Below are positions 11,561 through 23,575 of a stretch of 64,000 nucleotides of DNA, piece after piece (positions within the stretch are counted from its first letter, which is position 1; the number at the start of each line of letters is the position of its first letter). Both the position numbers and the translations under genes were made by a program. Source of the DNA: Henckelia pumila (lineage: Eukaryota > Streptophyta > Magnoliopsida > Lamiales > Gesneriaceae); contig NC_133123.1 in NCBI RefSeq assembly GCF_033568475.1, positions 137,910,242 to 137,974,241 of the forward strand, written 5' to 3'. Under the pieces are notes generated by a model. The model saw only the letters and a program-made list of their open reading frames with translations. It had not been told where the DNA came from and ran no database searches.

Positions 11561-14188
11561 TGAAACGACCCTAACTCTCTAATAAATAAATATGCGGAAT
11601 TTTTTTTTTTTTTTTTTTTATACTACTAAACAAATATGTGTACATATATGCCCATACATATATGCACAGAATAAAATAATTAAAATAAATACACGACTAA
11701 ATAAATAAATAATTAAATACTTAAGAAAAATGCATTCTTTTAAATAACCATCTGAGTCAAAACAATAATTAAAAATATACTGCATAAATAAAATAATTAA
11801 AATGTATCATGACAACATGCACGGTGACTCAGAAGCTGTCACGGTCACGGGGCTACTGCAGCGCTGCTCATACATCCTCACCACCGGTAGGAGTAACCTG
11901 CTCCTCTACATACTCACCTGCACCATAACAGTGTAGTGAGCCTAGAGGCCCAACATGCATACTAACAAGGGTTTAAAAATAATTTAAATCAATTTAATAC
12001 TAATACATACATATACATAAATGAGCATGCTTAAAAAAATTACATAACATAACTTACATAAATAAACATACATAACATACATAATATCATACATACTAGA
12101 GTGGTTGAGCATTTATTTTCTTAACATCGAATGGTCCTATCCGTAAGTGTGACCCATAGTGCGACTGATCAGTCTAAGAAACCATCGTACGAGGCTGGTG
12201 GCGAACCACCCATACATAAATGGCAGAAAACTGCCCATACATAAATGCCAGAAACTGCCCATACATAAATGGCCACACTACTTCAATTTCCACCTGAAAT
12301 ATTTTATTTGCTCAACCATAGAAATTCAATCATAGCATAAAAATTGATTTCATGAATGCATGTACTTAAATAAATTGTGTGTCCTTCATTTATATTTAAT
12401 TTATTTTTTTAATATCATATAAATATTCAAATAACTTTTCATGCATAAAAATAATTAAATATAAACTCGGGACACACGCAAATTTCTCATGGTTTGATAC
12501 AGCTGCTGGCCCTAGACATGCAAGCCCATTAACTTAAGACTTGGCCCATAAATCAACCAAAGCCCATTAAGACTAAATTAGGCCCAATAACACTGTCTCT
12601 GGCCCAATGGGCCCAAAAGCCCAATAATAGGCCCAATAACTTTCATGGGCTCCCAAGCCCATAAAAATTTCTGGCCAACTTAAAAACTTAAATAAAAATT
12701 ATTAAAAGCCCAAAAATAACTAAAATAACCCAAAAAAATTTAATGGAACCCAAATAAATTAAATGGTACTAATTAAATTTTTTTGGAAATTTAATTAGTC
12801 CATTTAATTCCTAATTAACTTAAAGACTTAAAAATAAAAATACCCGAGCCCAATTAAAATAACCCGGACCCGGACCCACTTAACTTAACCCATCTTATTT
12901 TAGACCCGACCCGGACCACCTGACCCGACCGGATCCAAGTCAAACCCTAGAACCCGAAACCCTACCTTACCTTTCCCTCCTTGTCTCGGCCGCACGAGCA
13001 GCAGGCCTTCACGGCCTGCTGCAGCCCAGCTCCGGCCACCGTGGCCGGAGCCCCGCCGGCAGGACCTCCCCAGGGTCCTGCCGGTTCGAACCATACCCTG
13101 GCCCGAACCCCATGCTGTCCCCTTAGCCTACACCGAAACCTCTTCCACGAACCCTAGCCTGCGGAGCAGAAAACGGGCAGTCATGGTTCATCTCGAACCA
13201 GACCGGTCCTAGCCCGTTCCAACCCGTGTCTGACCCTGCCACTCGACCCTAGGGACCCCAAAGAACCTTTCTAACCATGGACCAGCAGCCCACCTAGCCA
13301 TGGACATGAAAAACGTGAGCATGCAATCACAAACCAAAACCGAGTGCTTGAGAGAACAAATTTTGAAAGAAACATGCTGTCAAAAAGATGAGTCTCGGTA
13401 CTACACACCCACACACATACATACACTGATATAGGATTAAAAAGTGAATAGAAACATGCCTTAATACCGATTTATAGAGCTAAAAGCGTGTACGACGGGC
13501 TTCGGGACGACGGGACGACGACGGGATGCCTTGGCTTGCTTGGAACCTTCGAAAACCGACCTCCTATGGAGTTTTAGGGCTGAAAACCGATTGGAGAAGA
13601 TGATGAACAGTGGGGTGACGGCTGGGAGCTTGGAGTGATCGGCTAGAATAGGGTTTTAGGTAGAATAGGTTTTATTTTTGGTGTTAATTAAAATATAGGT
13701 TAAATAATTAAATATAAAAAGGTTTTAAATAATTAATATACAACTTAAACCCCTAATTAAACTAAAAAAATTAAGATAACATAAAATAAATCTCGAAATA
13801 TTAATTTAGGGGAATTTTAAAAATACTAAAAAGTCAGTATTTTGACTAATTTTGGATAAAAATGACCCCTAAAATTAAATAAAATTAAATACTTAAAATT
13901 TTGAGATAATAAAACTCAAAATAATATTTTAAGGCTCTAAAAAGGCTCATAAAATAATTTGGGTGGAAAGTCTTCATCTCGTCCGTCCACGGTTCCGTCT
14001 ACGCGATCAAATAATAAAAATACTAAAAATCATAAAAATTACTAATTATGGGTTAAATGCTTAAAAATGAATTAAATCATGCATAAATAATTCACATAAT
14101 TATTTAACCCATAAATCATAAAATTTAAATAATTAATTATCCTAATTATGCAGGCGGATTTATGTAATTAAAAATACCGGGTGTTACA
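11561..14188 (-). repeat. Gypsy LTR, 5' LTR of the right-hand copy
   Basis: This 2628-bp LTR starts TGTAACACCCGG at 14188 on the minus strand and ends GGGTCGTTTCA at 11561, two bases before the primer binding site. It matches the LTR at 4283-6909 apart from about seven substitutions and small indels (a poly-T run of 20 versus 18, and one base missing near 12930), so the insertion is recent. It contains the GC-rich hairpin cluster (about 13000-13085) and a mini-hairpin array (about 12197-12235). Confidence 0.93.
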
Positions 14189-14994
14189 TCCGCACTCGTC
14201 GTTTTAATGGATACTAAAAAATTGCACGTGCAACGCACGTGACATATTATAATAACTTTATTAATTGTTTGCTTAGCTTTTTTAATTAAGTGTTATATAT
14301 TTTATTATCAATTTCAAACTTTGGTTATAATGATTTGATTTCTAATTAGTTATTGAAGTGAGAACATTATGTCTTTAATTTTTTCTCTTTACGATCGATT
14401 TGTGGTATCTAATCGATGCTTTTATGTTTTACACCTTGGATTTAATTTATTTTTTTAATTAATGACTTTAAAACAATAACATATGTTATATATTTGTCGA
14501 GAAATGTAAAAAAATACATTGATTTTTTATAAACCGTAAGACTGAGCGTTTGCATTTTATTAAAAGCTATATATAGTTGATATATAATTGTGCAATTCAA
14601 ATATTTTAATATGTGTAACAGTTCAAACACTACATTTTGATTGTTTTACATAGCAAAGAGATAATTATTGTAACCAATAATCTCCTTCCCAATAATTATG
14701 CTTGCAATCAATGTGAATCGAAGTCATGACCTTCACTTTGATACATATTGTATGACCGAATGCTTATTGCATTTTCAATAATTATAGTCATTGGTAACAA
14801 TACTAATCCAATATTTTAAACTATGTTGTATCTCAAACATCATGTTTCGATTGTTCTTCTCAGTATGAATAGTTATTGCACTTCAACAAAAGTAATATCT
14901 GTTAAATAATAATTTTACTTCTATTGATTTGTAAGTTAAAACAGTAATTTATTTTAAAGTTAAAACAATAATTTATTTGAAAGAAAATAATTTT

Positions 14995-15310
14995 TTTAGT
15001 TCCATTAACACATCACATTTTACTTTTTAGTCAATTGATTTGTCAAATTTAAGTTTTAATACACTAACTTTTAATTTTGACTATTTTTAATCCAATTGTT
15101 GACGTGACATCTAATAAGTCAAATTTTTTTTAAGTTGCATCATTATTATAATGCCCATGTCAGTATTTTTCGATGCAAAATAAAGCATTTTCCCGTGTCA
15201 CCACAACAATTAGGTATAAATAGATTAAAATAAAATTTAGTATACAAAAAACAAATTTTGAAAACTTAGTGACCAAAACCTAAAATTTAAGAAGTTAGTG
15301 AAAAATAATA
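14995..15310. repeat. Possible foldback MITE remnant
   Basis: The left half contains 'tttagtcaattgattt' phrases and a 'ttgacgtgacat' centre, and the right half carries reverse-complement 'gtgaccaaaacctaaa' phrases. It resembles the other foldback elements at 36180-36499 and 50213-50514 but is heavily decayed. Boundaries are uncertain. Confidence 0.35.
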
Positions 15311-16934
15311 ATAATTTTTTAATTTAAAAGTTTTAGTTGAAAATAAAATTTGATCTTCTATGAATAAAGTGTATATAAATCATATATATTTTTTACGTCT
15401 GATAAAACATGATGTCTATATGACTTGCTTTGATTTTCAAGTTTTTTGCTCATGCATAATACATTCACAAGTTTGTGTATATTTTCTAGCGTATTGAATA
15501 ACTTTGTTTCGTTAGCTTTGAAAATCAAATTTAATATACATTGAATAATATTTAGCATATAAAATAATTAATGTCCTAACAAAAATACAATACAAAATAA
15601 ATTTTTCTAACATAAACTCTTATGTTAAAGTATTAACAAATTTATGCCAAAAAATTAATTTAGTCGTACAATTATTTATTTAATTAATGATAAATATAAT
15701 TGTTTCATAATTTTGTCATAATCTTATTTTAAAATCAAAAATATTAATATGTAAATGTCTCTTTTTTTTACCTTTTTATGAAAAATCATATACATATAAT
15801 ATGCAATAATCAAGGTAAACTTTTTTTATTTCTTCAAATCTTGTAATATTTTTTTTTCAGTGAACTATCATAGTTAAATTACATAGTCATCACCATTAGT
15901 TTTATAATATTAGTCCTACAATCTAGAATACCAAAATTTTAGTTAGATTACTAAATTCAAAAAAAAAATAAACGAATTAAAACAAATTGATTGGATAAAA
16001 TATGAGAATATCTTTCATTTATATGTGAAATATAGTCTCAATTATTTATGATCTGATTTACTTGTCTTGAACCAGATGACTAAATTAATGATTCTATTCA
16101 TTTTTTTTTGCAAAACTATAATGACCGAAATATTATGTTAAAAAGTTTAGAAGACTAAAACATAGCGATGGTGATAAAGGTTGAAAGTAAGTTTTAAAAT
16201 TAATATATATTTTTTAGATTAAAATAGCTTTCAATTAATAAAACTTTAACTTTAGAACATGAATTAAATATTAATAATTAATTCACATAAATAAATAAAT
16301 AGACTTAATGAAACGCCTAATACTAATAAAATGCGGAAAAACTTTTTTTTTTTTAAATAATACTATACATATACGCCCATACATATATGTATATAAAAAT
16401 AACATATATTTCTTAAATAACCTGAAAAATATTAAATAAATAAATAAATCCTTAAAATGTTTCTTGCATCAATTTAAAATGATAAACAATGCTGCTGAAA
16501 AATCTCATATGCGGAACAATAATAAAATAAAACATGTTTCAGAATTTCATCATAATAGACTAAATAACTGCGACGGTCACGGGGCCACTGCCATGCTCGC
16601 TCATACGTCCTCGCCACCGGTAGGAGCTACATCATACTCACCTGCACCATATAAGCGTAGTGAGCCTAGAGGCTCAACATGTCTAATCCTTTATAACAAG
16701 GGTTAAAATAATGCATCACGTAAATACTAATACATATACATGTATATGAGCATGCATGAAAACATTTTTCATAACATAAATGCTGAATCATAAATCTTAT
16801 ACATAACATAACTTTCTTCATCATACATAACATAATTGAGCATGTCATAAACATAAAAACTGTGTATGGTCATATCCATGAATGTGACTAATAACTGTGC
16901 CGACTGATCAGTCTAAAGAACCATCGTACGTGGC

Positions 16935-17041
16935 GGTGGATAAATCCACCTCTATGCTGGTAGTAAACTACCTCTGTGCCAGTGGTAAAACCACTTTTAT
17001 GCCGGTAGTAGAACTACCTCTGTGTCAGTGGTAAAACCACT
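16935..17041 (-). other. Array of five mini-hairpins in solo LTR
   Basis: Five consecutive inverted repeats with 5-6-bp stems and 4-5-base loops: GGTGGA/TCCACC (16935-16950), GGTAG/CTACC (16959-16972), AGTGG/CCACT (16981-16995), GGTAG/CTACC (17004-17018), AGTGG/CCACT (17027-17041). They are spaced about 22-23 bp apart and alternate between two stem types. Confidence 0.75.
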
Positions 17042-17839
17042 TCTATGCTGTCACATCACTTCAATTTCCATAAAATATTTTTCATGCTCAAATCTTAATC
17101 ATAAACACATCATAAAATATTTCATGTATGCATGCACTTAAAATATGTCCGTAATATATATTTAATTAATTTTCATAATAAATATACTTATACTTAAAAT
17201 AAACTTCATGCATAAAAATAATTAAATATATATTTCGGACTTAGTTATTTTTCATGGGTTGGTCCAGACTGCTGGTCACTCACTCTAAGCCCATTAAACT
17301 TAAATAAAAGCCCAATAGAAATAAATTCTTAATTAAATGTCATTATTCATAAATGGGCCTAAATAAAAACATTTAAGCCTTTTAACTTAAGCTAAGCCCA
17401 AAAATCATATTTTAGCCCAAATAACTTAATTAAACTTAACCGGGCCTAAATAAAATATGTAAGCCCATTAACCTAATTAAACCCAATAAAACTCTAGACT
17501 GACCCAAAAATGCACTGACTGGCCCGAAAATTCTCATGGGCTCCCAAGCCCATAAAAATCATTGGGCTAACTTAAATAAATTATTTAATGTCCAAATAAA
17601 ATTATTTGGAGGCCCAGATAATTTTCTAACTAATTATTAAAGCCCAAAAACCAATTAAACTCTTAATTAATTAAAAATTAAAATACCCGAGCCCGGCCCA
17701 CCTAACCCGGACCCGGACCCGGACCCTACTGACCTGACCCATGACACCCCAGACCCGACCCGGACCACCCAGCCCGAAACCAACCCGAGCCCTCCCCCCC
17801 TTCCTTCTCCTCACGGCCTGCGCGTGCAGCAGCATCTCA

Positions 17840-18231
17840 GCCCTTTAAGGGCTTTAGCCGCCCAGCTCCGACTACTACCAGCCGGAGCCCCGCTGACAAA
17901 ACCTTCCTCAAGGTCTTGGGGTTCTAACCAAGTTGGAACCACCTCTTAACCCCAAACCCGATTCCCCCCTCCTCTCCTTTCCTTCGACCGTGCGAGCAGC
18001 AGCTTTCCGGGGCTGCTGCCGCCGTGCTCCGGCCGTCCCCTGGCCGGAGCACCACCACCTACCCCTAGCCCTCTTCAAGACGTTTCCAACAAGCTAAAAA
18101 CCAGCCCAAACCGATCCCTAACGAAGGAGAACGAAGCAAAACCATCTATCCCTTAATCTGCTCGAGTCCTGCGCGCGATGCCGGACTTCCGACCGTTCGG
18201 CCGCCCAGCTCCGGCCACCAATGGCCGGAGC
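17840..18231 (-). other. Expanded GC hairpin modules in solo LTR
   Basis: At least three copies of the hairpin module are visible. Two hairpins in the middle module are perfect: an 8-bp stem at 17996-18003/18012-18019 and an 11-bp stem at 18024-18034/18042-18052. The last module has a 10-bp stem at 18208-18217/18222-18231. A weaker module near 17840-17930 contains G-U-tolerant pairs and the palindrome AGCCCTTTAAGGGCT. Each module is followed by a 'ggttctaacc' type sequence, so this looks like internal tandem amplification. Confidence 0.65.
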
Positions 18232-19559
18232 ACAACTTGGGTTACCTTCCCCTATGTCTTGTGGTTCTAACCCAACTGGAATCAGTCTAAAACACGCCTT
18301 ATGGACCGAGAACGACCCAATCTCCCAACATCGCTCAACCTGCGCACCCTAGGACCTGTTCTGAACCAGCTCCCCTCCTGGCCATGCATGGCTCGAACCA
18401 CTGGACCCAGCTCGACCCTAGGCACCCTAGGACACCCCCTTGACCGAGCCACAACCTCTGGACCGAACCATGCAACAGAAACGTGAACCATGACATGAAA
18501 CAATCAACAAACATGCATTAAAAAAATACCTTCTTGCATAAATCAAAAAGCTCCTGATTAAAATCCGAAATAAAACAATCATTCATGATTAATAGCTTAT
18601 ATGGTGTTCAAACGAAAGAATAGACATGCCTTTGATTTTTAAAACGAAGCTAGACCGCGTGAACGACTCCGGGACGACGGACCTACGAAGAACTCGAATT
18701 TTTTCTTGAATAAATCGGCTATGGAGGCTGAAATCTGTGGGGCGTGAAGAAGATGATGGAGAAAGGTTGGAGGCAGCTAAGGGAGTTGTCGGCTGATAAG
18801 GATTTGTGTAGGGTAGAAATTGATTTGTTTTGGTTTAAATAGAATAGATAATGATTTAAATAAATAATAAAAATCAACATAAAGATAATATACCAACAAA
18901 ACTTTATTTAAAAGTCCTAATAATAATAATAATCTGATGTAAAAGCATAAATCCCGAAATTAAAATTAAGGGAATTTTTAAAAGTGATTAAAAGTCATTA
19001 TCTTGGCTAATTTTGGATAAAAAGGACTCCTAAAATTATATAAAATCAAATACTAAAAATTTTGAGATAATAAAACTCAAAATAATATTTTAGGGCTCTA
19101 AAAAGGCTCATAAAATCATTTGGGTGGAAAGTTGTCATCTCGTCCGTCCACGGTCCCGTCTACGCGATCAAATATTTAAAATACTAAAAATCATAAAAAT
19201 CACTAATTATGGGTTAAATGCTTAAAAAAATAAATTAAATCATGCATATAAATCACATAATAACACATAAATTCATTTAACCCTTATTTTAAAAATTAAT
19301 TTCTCCTAATTATGCATGCGAATTTACGTATTAAAATTCCGGGTGTTACACTTAAATTAAATACTCATTTAAAAAGCTACAAAATGACATAAAATAACCT
19401 TGAAAATGACAAAAAGTTAGTCATTAAATGAAATAAAATAAATACAAAACTGTAAATTCATAACTAAATAACCACTTTTATATAAATAAATATTATATTA
19501 TAATGTAGTTCAAACATCAACAAGAAAGTTGGTTATAATTATATATTTTTTAATTTGGA

Positions 19560-21350
19560 CAAAAAAATATCAGTGTTGATTACACTTTTAGTTCAACACT
19601 AAAATATTTTTAATCCCAAATTTTTTTTAAAGGATTACATAATTAGTTATCACCATTATTTTTGTAGTCCCCCTTCTTAAAAAAATGGATCGAATTCCAA
19701 ATATTTTTGTTAGCTTACCAAATGCAAAAAATAAACTAATTGATTGAATAAAAGAGGGTAATACATTTCTAATACAAGTGAAATAAAATCTCGATTTATG
19801 ATATGATTTTATTTATTTTTAACAAGTCGATAAAAGTTAATAACTCGATTGAAATTTTTTGTTTTTCTAAAAGTTTAATACTAAATTATGTTAAAAATTT
19901 AAAGACTAAAAACATAGCAATGAAGATAAAACTTGAAATTAAGGTAAAAAAATTAATAAATTTTTTAGATTTATAGACAAATTAAAAATATTGCTTTAAA
20001 TTGATAAAATTTTCTTTTCGAACATGAATTAAATATTAGCAATTAATTTTATCTACAATAAATACATAGATATATACAAATTAAATACTCATTGAACAAA
20101 ACTATACAATGAATAAAAAAACTTCAAAAACCTTAAAAATGACAAAACTAATTATTAAATTCATAAATAAAGTGCTACTTTTACCTTCGATTCGATAAAA
20201 AGTATAAATGTTGTTGATTACACTTTTAGTTTATCACTGAAATATTTTTGGTCCTTAAAGTTTTTTAAGATATTACTTAGTTAGGCATCATTGTTAATTT
20301 TATAGTTATTCTTCCTAAAAAAAGGAATACAAGAAATTTTAGTTAAATTACCAAATTCCAAAAAAATAAACGAATTGATTGAATAAAGTATGAGATACGT
20401 TTCCTATATAAGTAGAATACAATATCGATTTATGATTATGATATGATTCTACTTGTTTTGAATCAGATGATTAAAATTAATGATTTGATTTAATTTGTTA
20501 TTTGTTTAAAAGTTAAATAATCAAAATATTATGTTAGAATAATGAAGACTAAAAGCATAGCGTTGAAGATAAATGTTGAAAATAATTTTACAAAATAAAT
20601 AAATTTCTTTGATGTAGATAAAAAAAAATTTAATATAGCTTTCAATTAATAAAACTTTAATTTTAGGACATAGTTTTTAGGACATGAATTAGAATAAATA
20701 AATAGTGACATGCAAATTAAATACGCATTGAATAAATTTATAGATTGACCTAAAAAACCTCAAAAAATTTTGGAAATGACAAAAAAATTAACTATTAAAT
20801 GAATTAAAATGATGATAAAAATGTAAATTAACAACTAAACTTTAATTTTAGGACATGAATTAAATATTAACAATCAATTTTACCTAGAATAAATAAATAG
20901 TGACAAATTAAATATGCATTGAATAAATCTATAGAATGACATAAAAAACCTCAAAAAGTTTTTGAAATAACAAAAAATTAATCATTAAATGAATTGTAAT
21001 GAGGATAAAAATGTAAATTCACAACTAAAGTGACACTTTTATAGATATAATAGATAGATAATAGATAATAGATAATAGATAGATTAAAATGATGATAAAA
21101 ATGTAAATTAACAACTAAACTTTAATTTTAGGATATGAATTAAATATTAACAATTAATTTTACCTAGAATAAATAAATAGTGACAAATTAAATATGCATT
21201 GAATAAATCTATAGAATGACATAAAAAACCTCAAAAAGTCTTGGAAATAACAAAAAATTAATCATTAAATGAATTGTAATGAGGATAAAAATGTAAATTC
21301 ACAACTAAAGTGACACTTTTATATATATAATAGATATAATAGATAATAGA
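19560..21350. repeat. Degenerate tandem repeats of Helitron 5' region
   Basis: Blocks of about 600 bp with the same order of motifs begin near 19560 and 20200, and another lies near 15800-16300 left of the solo LTR. Shared motifs include a T-rich stretch, a block ending in 'acatgaattaaatatta', then 'aataaatag', then 'aaattaaatactcattgaa'. At the right end a 280-bp unit is repeated almost exactly: 20803-21082 and 21083-21350, each ending in a TAGATA-rich tract that resembles the 5' terminus. Confidence 0.65.
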
Positions 21351-21541
21351 TAATCCAGAGGTCAAACAAATTAATTATAATAATAATAATAACTATTGAA
21401 AAATGTAAGGCAATTTTGTGTAAAATAAATTTGTGAAGGAGACTAGATTTTGTTCCCAAATGTCACGTGTAATCTTGGAGTTGGAGCCAAGAGAAATTAT
21501 CAATCAACTAACCAATAATATTGAGGAAACAACCTAGCTAT

Positions 21542-21713
21542 GACAAAAACTCATATGAGACGGTCTCAAGGGTCATTTTCTTGAGACGGGTCTCTTATAT
21601 GTGTTATCTATTAAAAAGTATTATATTTTATGCCAAAAGTATTACTAATTATTATAAATATGGGTAGGATTGACCCGTCTCATTTGTGAGACCGTCTTAC
21701 AAGAGTGTTACTC
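21542..21713. mobile_element. Mutator-like MITE, 172 bp
   Basis: A 27-bp imperfect terminal inverted repeat has the conserved core AGACGGTCTCA. Perfect 9-bp target duplications CCTAGCTAT (21533-21541 and 21714-21722) point to the Mutator superfamily. No coding sequence. Confidence 0.85.
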
Positions 21714-22111
21714 CCTAGCTATTTAGTTTTCTAAATTGTCATGTTTTTTTTAAAAAAAAAATTTGGTTTTTCAATTAGTTAAATTTTAGTCATGCATGTA
21801 ACTTCATTTTTTTTAGTTATGTCATATTCTATTGGAGCGCTGACGTGATGTCAGACACCACATCAACATTTTCTAGTATCACATTAATATCTTTCGACGT
21901 CTCATTAGATTTTCGAAGAAATAAGACTAAAAACAAACAAAAACTAAAGTTACATGACTAAAACACAATTTTACCAAATTAAAATATCAAAGCTCAAAAA
22001 ACTGAATTCACTATTTTTCATAACAATAAATCACCTGGTGTTTACATAATTAAGTATTTGAATCACATGAAAGTTCTGTACTTAAAAAACACCAGAATTC
22101 AAAGAAACTTA

Positions 22112-22453
22112 GGGAGTGTTTGCAATCACTAAAAAAAAGTGATTGCTAGCTTTTGGCTTAAAAAAAATCATTTTTGTGTGTTTCTTAAACCTAGATTATG
22201 TGTTAGCTTATGCTTAACTTAATTGAAATCCAAAAGCTAGTCATGTGGTGATTATGATTCTTCAAAAGTGATTCTAATAAAAAGGTCATTGTTAAAACCA
22301 CTCTAATCACTTATTTATCAAACACTACCCAACTTTAATTTTTAGATTTTCACATTTGTTTCCAAACACTACCAACTTTTGATTTTTCTTAACTTTTTTA
22401 TAATCTATAAATTAATCAATTCTACAAAAACACAATCTATTACAAACACTCCC
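22112..22453. mobile_element. Tourist-like (PIF/Harbinger) MITE, 342 bp
   Basis: The terminal inverted repeat is GGGAGTGTTTG and the target duplication is TTA (22109-22111 and 22454-22456). A second copy in opposite orientation lies at 55569-55917 with the same TTA duplication. Confidence 0.88.
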
Positions 22454-22934
22454 TTATATTGGTCTAAATAAATTAACAATTTTCCAATATCATTTTGCAA
22501 TAACGCTACCTTGCATTTATACAGCTGTCAAATGGGCCTGACCGATAATTTTGGTGGGTCAAAAAAATCTATTCGAGCGTCCGAATGTCTCTACATCCAT
22601 GTTAATGAAACATAATAACGATGCAATACAAATACTGATATCGAATGTCTCTTTCTTCTTAAGAGTTCATCGATCACATGAAATTAATAATCAAGACATT
22701 AAAGTCACTAACATATATGTTTCATTGCATAACGACGTTTCTCATAGATTATGATAATTAATCTCAGGGTCTTTAAAAGTTTGACAAATGATTCTTAGTA
22801 TCTTTTGGCGCCAACTTGATCATTAATTAATATCTGCTATTTTATAAAAACAATATTCTTAAAATAGGTTGAATTCTACCTCAAAATAATATTGCTAAAA
22901 GCGACAACGAATTCATTTACTACAAGAAAATGGG

Positions 22935-23575
22935 CTATTTAACCACGGTTTTTTTTTGAAAATCCATGGGTATTAAAAAACCGTGGCTGTTTAACCACGA
23001 TTTTTAAAAACCGTGGCTAAATTTGCGACGGTTTTTCCAAAACCGTGGTTATTTTTGCCACGGTTTAAAAAACCGTGGCTATTTAGCCACGGTTATTGAA
23101 AAAACCGTGGCTGTTTAACCAAGGTTTTCAAAAACTGTGGCTGTTTAACCACGGTTTTTAAAAACCGTGGCTAAATTTGCGACGGTTTATTTAAAACCGT
23201 GGTTATTTAAGGACGGTTTTTTAAACCGTGGTTAAGCCACGGTTTTTAAAAACCGTGGTTACAATTTAGCCACGATTTTTTTAAAACCGTGGCTGATGAA
23301 CAACGGTTTATTTAAACCGTTGCTACATATAGCCACGGATTTTTCAAAACCGTGATTATCTTAGCCACGGTTTTTTAGACCGTGGTGAAATCTAGCCACG
23401 GTTTTTTTAAACCATGGTTAATCAGCCACGGTTTTGAAAAAACCGTGGTTAAATATAGCCACGGTTTTTTTAAACCGTGGTTCATCAGCCTCGGTTTTGC
23501 ATAAATCGTTGCTATTTAGCCACGGTTATTGAAAAACCGTGGTTAAATTTAGCCACGGTTGTTTATAACACAAAA
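22935..23575. repeat. Left subterminal palindrome array of CACTA element
   Basis: About 640 bp consists almost wholly of alternating CCACGGTTTTT and AAAACCGTGG words, with short spacers such as 'ctatttag'. Each adjacent pair makes a perfect or near-perfect hairpin. Subterminal arrays of this kind bind the transposase in CACTA elements. Confidence 0.85.

Larger units (their letters stand above)
1..14188 (-). mobile_element. Tandem array of two Ty3/gypsy chromoviruses sharing a central LTR
   Basis: Read on the minus strand, the order is LTR (14188-11561), internal region (11560-6910), LTR (6909-4283), second internal region (4282 to the window edge). Positions 1-4282 repeat 7279-11560 at a constant offset of 7278 with only a handful of substitutions. 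A second insertion next to the first would leave four LTRs and target duplications; here each junction has a single LTR, so the array fits unequal or ectopic LTR-LTR recombination. The chromodomain-like C-terminus, long LTRs and iMet-type primer site suggest the Tekay/Del clade. The outer left LTR lies outside the window, so the outer target duplication cannot be checked. Confidence 0.93.
16309..19350 (-). mobile_element. Solo LTR of a divergent gypsy chromovirus
   Basis: This 3042-bp LTR starts TGTAACACCCGG at 19350 on the minus strand and ends GGCGTTTCA at 16309. It is flanked by perfect 5-bp duplications CTTAA (16304-16308 and 19351-19355), and no internal region is present. It is clearly related to the LTRs of the tandem array but substantially diverged and about 400 bp longer. 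It is nested in the Helitron-like element. It formed by recombination between the two LTRs of a former full element. Confidence 0.93.
14214..21350 (-). mobile_element. Non-autonomous Helitron-like element with nested solo LTR
   Basis: On the minus strand the element starts with TC after a host A (21350) and ends TTTTTTAG before a host T (14214). It has a perfect 7-bp stem, 3-base-loop hairpin CACGTGC/GCACGTG at 14225-14241, ten bases from the 3' end. These are Helitron hallmarks, with the terminal CTAG mutated to TTAG. A paralogous site at 28208-28240 lacks the element and reads straight through the junction, which supports both ends. No Rep/helicase coding was found. Without the nested LTR the element is about 4.1 kb, much of it imperfect tandem copies of its own 5' region. 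Confidence 0.75.
21351..22520. repeat. Segmental duplication, copy A
   Basis: After removing two MITEs, this stretch is similar to 28231-28925. Shared landmarks in the same order include 'gactagattttgttcc', 'ttggagttggagc', 'aattatcaatca', 'acatgactaaaacaca' type text, 'aatcacatgaa' and the final 'tttttacagct' type end. No coding capacity is seen. The left 21-bp start of the segment (14189-14209) is separated from the rest by the Helitron-like element. Confidence 0.7.

Noticed and set aside
18282..18503. Overlapping 73- and 61-codon frames on both strands in the solo LTR
   Set aside because: GC-rich part of the LTR; simultaneous open frames on both strands reflect composition.
22925..23570. 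CRISPR-like regularly repeated palindromes
   Set aside because: Units are variable in length, spacers are short and non-unique, and the array is subterminal in a CACTA element of a plant genome.
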